Shown here: one piece after another, positions 60,084-64,000 of the stretch
Numbering within the stretch: the first letter of the stretch is position 1
Layout of the letters: each line of letters begins with the position of its first letter
Origin: Aphrocallistes beatrix
Taxonomy: Eukaryota > Porifera > Hexactinellida > Sceptrulophora > Aphrocallistidae
Length of the DNA: 64,000 nt
Reading direction: 5' to 3'
NCBI GenBank assembly: GCA_963281255.1
Contig: OY725495.1
Coordinates: forward strand, 248,001 to 312,000
Notes under the pieces: generated by a model
Seen by the model: only the letters and a program-made list of their open reading frames with translations
What the model was told of the DNA's origin: nothing
The model's database searches: none
Translations under genes and position numbers: made by a program

Positions 60084-61812
60084 TTAGAGAAAGTATTCTG
60101 CAACCGGTTTCTTTGCGGGTAATCCGCCTCTCTCTTCCTATAGAAGAAACAGAGTCAGTTATTGCTTGGGAATCTGATGAAAGCAAGTGATTGTAGAGCT
60201 TCTAACTTACCTGGGGTGCAGCTTCGAAGAGTTTAAATTCGTGCTCCAATAGTTCATCTAGCATAAAGATAGCAGCAACATTCCCGCAACTAAATGGATT
60301 GTGCATTCAAAATCTATTTTATCCTCGAAGAAATCTGTCAAATTCCGCAAAATAGTCTATAACAAGTTAGATACACACCGGTAGCAGTAGTTAGGAGCAG
60401 ACCACACTGTCAACACTGTGTTGTTGAAATGCCATTTGTACCCTTCCATCACTAGCTGATGTGCTCGACAGATAATCTCAGCATTGTTTATCAAATTAAA
60501 CTACAAACAATAGACACAATAACAACATTAAATTATCACACCCCCGTATGGTGTTACCTGTTGCACCACATCTTGTCCGAATAGGTATCCAGCGCCACGA
60601 GGACTCATACCCCATCCTTCTATCTCTACAAATTCACAAATATAATTAAGTAAGGAAATAGATTATGTAACCCTATTATGATAAATCAGAATACTAAAGA
60701 CGATTAGGATTATTAATATTGATAATAAATAGAAACTCAACAATTTCTCTCAAATTACCTTCTGGATCTGACCACAGGAGATCACACATCGGTCCGTCAT
60801 GAGGTACTTCCTGTTTCCTGTCAATCAAGCGAATCTACATTGATTCACGATGATAAACACATCACATAGATATGTACTGTACAACAGCGGTCTTGCAAAC
60901 CCATATGTTCAATCGTGTAATTATCTCTTAGTACTGCTGGTGTATTATATAAATAGGTTATATTTACTTGATCCAAGGTGTTGATAGAAGGAGAGAGACC
61001 TCCGTGTACACAGAATATCTTATCTTCAATGATAGCAGACAGACTGAGGAAATCGAAAATCTCAGTGCAATACCTCCACACATTCACTGAACCGAATTTT
61101 TTCTTACACTCATCATAGAATCCGTACACCTACACACACAGCATTAAACACGGTGCCCTGAGTTATTAGAGATAATTGTGTTACTTGTGTGATCTGTCTG
61201 CTCTCATGGTTGCCTCTGATTAAGAATATTCTATCTGGATGTCGGACTTTTAACGCGAGGAGAAGTAGGAATGTTTCTACACTGAAGTAGCCTCTGTCTA
61301 CGAAATCTCCTAAGAACAGGTAGTTGTTCTCGGGGACATCCCCTCCAACCTAGAATCGTAATGATACAATCCAATTCTTATATTAGAATCGCCTGCTGAG
61401 TAAACCAATACCTTAAACAGCTCTCTCAGGTCGTAAAACTGACCATGGATGTCTCCACAAATCTAGAAGTGACAGAGAGAAACTAATCATTACTTCGTCT
61501 TTTGAAGAAGTTAAGTTCACAATTCAACTTACAGTGACAGGACAGCCTACTCTCTGTACATTGCTCTCCTCCACCAATATCTCTCTAGAGAATAACGAGG
61601 CAAATAATTCCGTATAATCTTGTGCCGGATAAGTGAATATGAACTATAGTACCTGGCTTTAGCACACAAAATCTTAACCTCACTCTCTTTAATAATCTCA
61701 CACTTTCTTAGCTGTTCGATTTGCCTAGAAAATCCACAAAAGATATAGATAAACTCCTCAGTAGTAAATACACGTGTATTGCCTACCTATCAAGTTCTGC
61801 ATCATCAGACAT
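60084..61812 (-). CDS. PPP4C: Serine/threonine-protein phosphatase 4 catalytic subunit
   Basis: A gene of about nine small exons, from ATG 61812 ([20 protein letters not shown]) to TAA 60084-60086 ([12 protein letters not shown]). All PPP motifs are intact: [135 protein letters not shown]. The sequence and the C terminus ending in the methylatable Leu identify PP4 rather than PP2A or PP6. PP4 acts in DNA repair, centrosome function and splicing-factor dephosphorylation. Introns are 50-110 bp, and several occupy the same positions as in the PP4-like paralogue at 56115-57964. Confidence 0.96.
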
Positions 61813-62026
61813 GATTAATCAATCTATCACTTGTGTTAAATCTAAAATCGAACCAACAAATGCAATGTAAATAAAATTACAAGTATTATAAAGCTAATCT
61901 AAGAGTTTGGATGGCACAGGTCTTCCTATTATAAATCTAATTCTCCATATCACATAAACAAACTAGAATCCTAAGCGTAAAAGAGTATCCATGAGCTATA
62001 GCATTGAGCCTATGAGCAAGCGTGTA

Positions 62027-62605
62027 TCAGTGGGATTTGGCCTTGTGAGTGGAGTATCTCGAGTTGGATTGGCGGAACATGAGGAAGGGGATGACGAGTG
62101 TAGGAAGGATCATGATGGCTAGAGCTAGCCAGTCCATGTAGTGAGCTTCGAACTTTCTCGAATATTCCGCATGCTCCATCACCTTCACAATGCCAGGAGA
62201 ACTAGTCGGCGTTTCAATAAGCTCCTCAGCATCCTTCGATGTTTTGTACTGTAATATCGCAGAGGAGAAGTTGAGGTAGAAGAGGTTATCGATCGGCGGC
62301 TTTAGGATGACGGTGTGTGTGATGTTAGATCCAGGGGGCAACTCCGGCCAGGCAGCGCTAGTTAGACCTGTCACAACCGTGATGGACATATCAGCGTAGG
62401 TGTCGTCAGTCAGACGGATGTCGTAGGCTGTCTTCATTCCGATGTTGTAGATCCCGTAGAGCATGGTCACGTCTCGGCCTTCTGCGATTTGGGTGTTGAG
62501 AATTAGTTTAGACGCGATTAGATATGCATCGTTTGGTGGATCCTCGACGCAATGAAGGAACTTCAAGCTTGTCAGGAGTATAACAGTGAGTGTGAAAAAG
62601 CGCAT
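62027..62605 (-). CDS. SSR2: Translocon-associated protein subunit beta (TRAP-beta)
   Basis: A single-exon 192-residue protein starts at ATG 62605, matching the family length (human 183). It has a cleavable signal peptide (MRFFTLTVILLTSLKFLHC), a lumenal beta-sandwich domain (EGRDVTMLYGIYNIGMKTAY, LPPGSNITHTVILKP with an N-glycosylation site), and one transmembrane helix near residues 158-178 (DWLALAIMILPTLVIPFLMF). A short basic cytosolic tail ends HKAKSH. TRAP assists Sec61 in ER import of secretory and membrane proteins. It lies about 215 bp upstream of the PPP4C start region on the same strand. Confidence 0.95.
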   Translation of the reverse strand: MRFFTLTVILLTSLKFLHCVEDPPNDAYLIASKLILNTQIAEGRDVTMLYGIYNIGMKTAYDIRLTDDTYADMSITVVTGLTSAAWPELPPGSNITHTVILKPPIDNLFYLNFSSAILQYKTSKDAEELIETPTSSPGIVKVMEHAEYSRKFEAHYMDWLALAIMILPTLVIPFLMFRQSNSRYSTHKAKSH

Positions 62606-62805
62606 TTTGTTATAAACAAACTAATTGGAACAAATATGCATTTATTATTTTAAGTTGTTTGTAAAGTTTTAATGAAGTAGAGAATTGTGAAATTAAAGTG
62701 CCATGTTATCAGTGGACATGCACTCATAGTCGTGTGGGAAATTAATATTAACAAAATACATTTCATTCAGTTACATTTTGCAACGGAAATGAATCGCGGA
62801 GGGTT

Positions 62806-63802
62806 TCAAGCAGAATCGTCCAAGCTGCTACCAGAGTCATCCAGCACTTTCTTCCGCTTCAACCCCTCGGCGTCCTCCCCATAGCTACTCGGTCTCTTCC
62901 GTGTCCCGATATCTAAGCTGGCATCTGAGCTCGCTTCCTTCTCTTCGCTGGAAGAAGTCATCTCTTCCTCGCCGTTGCTATCACTCCCTTTCCAACTGAT
63001 CTTCTCGTCCGAATCGATAAAGTCATCCATTGAATCCCTCCGCTTTCTGTTCGCCACCTTTTTCGCTTGTTTGTACTTCCGCCTGACTGCATTGATGCTT
63101 GTGCCATCGTCGCTGAAGTCATCGTTCTCCTCTAAGAAGCGCCGCGACAACTTCTGACCACTCTGCAGCTTTTTGCGGTTTTTGTTACGCTGCTGCCTCA
63201 GCACTTCCTTCTCAGCTTTCACGCGCTTATCCTCTTCCCTCTGTAGCTCCGAGCGCCTCAATTCCGGGTCCCCTCCAGCTGGCATAATCCGCAGTTTCTG
63301 TGTCCGACTGACTCTCTCTGCAATGGAGAGTGTGATTTTTCGGTGCGTCTGGCTGTCAGTGGAGCAAGGCTTGATGTTGAGTTTCTTTGAGAAGATGGCT
63401 TGGGCCTGTAGCCCTGAGCTCTGCATCAGGTAGAGATGGTTGCATCGGTCTTCCATCTTCAACTGAGAGACATCGAATATCTCATTTCCTGTGCAAGAAA
63501 AAGGTAAAACTAACCCAGGAGATTTCCATTAATTCAAGTTTGTACGCTGTGTTATATGTAAGGGAAGATTACGTACCGAGATACAAGGACATGGCACCAT
63601 TCTTCCACTTGACAAGGCGCGCATTACTCTCTCTCACCTCCTCTCCATCCTCAGTCTTGCTGCGTCTCCATCTGATGGTGTTCTCTACTTTCAACTTCAA
63701 ACGCTTGCGCCCCTCCTCATCCATTATCTCCTCATCATCCCCCTCGTACTCGTAATAGTTAGGATCGAATGGTCTCGTATCAATACTACGCGAATTGTTC
63801 AT
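62806..63802 (-). CDS. LEO1: RNA polymerase-associated protein LEO1 (5' part possibly missing)
   Basis: A Paf1 complex subunit, acting in transcription elongation and histone modification. Exon 1 (about 63575-63802) encodes [20 protein letters not shown] and [20 protein letters not shown], the LEO1 core; the splice to exon 2 (about 62806-63489) restores YLG|NEIFDV. Exon 2 continues [20 protein letters not shown] and an acidic/basic tail ([33 protein letters not shown]). An in-frame ATG exists at 63802, but the conserved segment that normally precedes RPFDP (LYFVKLPNFLSVE-like) is absent. A GCGTAG acceptor just before TATTGATACG at 63785 would fit an upstream exon beyond the window or beyond the MITE at 63942. 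Confidence 0.9.
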
Positions 63803-63838
63803 TCAATGGGTATGGTAGAAATAGTTCGCAAAAAAACG

Positions 63839-63921
63839 GAAATAGTTCGACTTTCCAAAAAAGGAAATAGTTCACATAAAAACCACCATTAATCCTAATG
63901 ATAAAAAGTCGAACTATTTCC
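63839..63921. repeat. Inverted repeat GGAAATAGTTCGACTT upstream of LEO1
   Basis: GGAAATAGTTCGACTTT (63839-63855) is inverted at 63905-63921 (AAAGTCGAACTATTTCC). Two further partial copies, GAAATAGTTCGC near 63828 and GGAAATAGTTCAC near 63864, lie beside it. It could be a small palindromic element or a clustered regulatory motif. Confidence 0.5.
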
Positions 63922-63941
63922 TAAATCTGCAATCCGAACTA

Positions 63942-64000
63942 CAGTCGACTCCGCTTAATAGGGTCACTGTTTAAATGGGTCAGCCGCTTAATCGGGCCAC
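63942..64000. mobile_element. MITE copy C, truncated by window edge
   Basis: Starts CAGTCGACTCCGCTTAATAG after a TA (63940-63941) and continues GGGTCACTGTTTAAATGGGT, then CAGCCGCTTAATCGGGCCAC to the end of the window. Same family as 9098-9255 and 23816-24004; its internal unit is closer to copy B. The right end is outside the window. Confidence 0.85.

Noticed and set aside
59774-60190. 138-codon plus-strand frame between LAP3 and PPP4C
   Set aside because: It overlaps the LAP3 start and runs antisense to the last PPP4C exon (60084 onward), whose sequence ends in the diagnostic PP4 C terminus.
1-64000. tRNA, rRNA, CRISPR or prokaryotic operon features
   Set aside because: No cloverleaf with internal promoter boxes, rRNA-like stretch or spaced repeat array was recognised; the window is eukaryotic nuclear DNA.

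Overview
The window is nuclear DNA of an early-branching or otherwise compact-genome animal. It is AT-rich and carries spliceosomal introns, most of them about 50-150 bp. It encodes animal-type proteins (AP-1 gamma adaptin, VPS45, TRPM, CatSper, HAP2/GCS1, ARMH1, CCDC171, CCDC103, tandem SH2 domains). Genes lie very close together, and intronless genes are mixed with many-exon ones. The TRIM-like coiled-coil/NHL protein, the very small introns and the retained HAP2 and CatSper would suit a sponge, possibly a glass sponge. That assignment is inference from protein style, not proven.

Layout. 1-5.1 kb: the 3' end of an unidentified + strand gene, an intronless NHL-propeller protein, a CD36/SCARB-type scavenger receptor (-), a long hairpin and a small one-TM protein. 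5.5-12.0 kb: the many-exon AP-1 gamma adaptin gene (-), whose largest intron holds a complete + strand coiled-coil gene. 12.3-14.0 kb: a protein joining a caspase-like fold, apparently without catalytic residues, to two SH2 domains. 14.8-21.4 kb: ARMH1 (-), with a 4.9 kb intron containing three complete same-strand genes: GTF2H2, COMMD7 and TBCEL. 22.5-28.9 kb: CCDC171. 29.1-31.8 kb: VPS45. 32.0-33.8 kb: two microtubule-nucleation proteins, MZT2-like and HAUS2-like. 34.9-36.1 kb: a PDE7-like cyclic nucleotide phosphodiesterase (+). 37.3-39.1 kb: an ENTPD4/7-type apyrase (-). 41.7-45.5 kb: a CatSper channel subunit (-) head-to-head with the gamete fusogen HAP2 (+), 172 bp apart. 45.8-47.9 kb: DHCR7 (+) tail-to-tail with the dynein-arm factor CCDC103 (-). 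48.1-51.2 kb: CPSF2. 51.5-56.0 kb: a TRPM channel. 56.1-57.96 kb: a PP4-like gene that has lost four of six metal ligands. 58.1-59.8 kb: leucine aminopeptidase. 60.1-61.8 kb: intact PPP4C. 62.0-62.6 kb: TRAP-beta (SSR2). 62.8-63.8 kb: LEO1.

Functional themes are housekeeping (TFIIH, 3' processing, Paf1 complex, AP-1 and VPS45 trafficking, ER translocon) interleaved with cilium, sperm and microtubule genes (CatSper, HAP2, CCDC103, TBCEL, ARMH1, CCDC171, HAUS2, MZT2). Several short terminal-inverted-repeat elements sit in introns and spacers. One family (TIR CAGTCGACTCCGCTTAAT, flanked by TA) has three copies, one of which supplies part of a CCDC171 splice donor.

The most notable observations are the CatSper-HAP2 divergent pair, the caspase-like/tandem-SH2 protein, the PP4-derived pseudophosphatase next to its intact paralogue, the three-gene intron of ARMH1, and the transposon-built splice donor. 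Coordinates of multi-exon genes are outer coding limits; exon joins were inferred by eye from homology and GT/AG signals.
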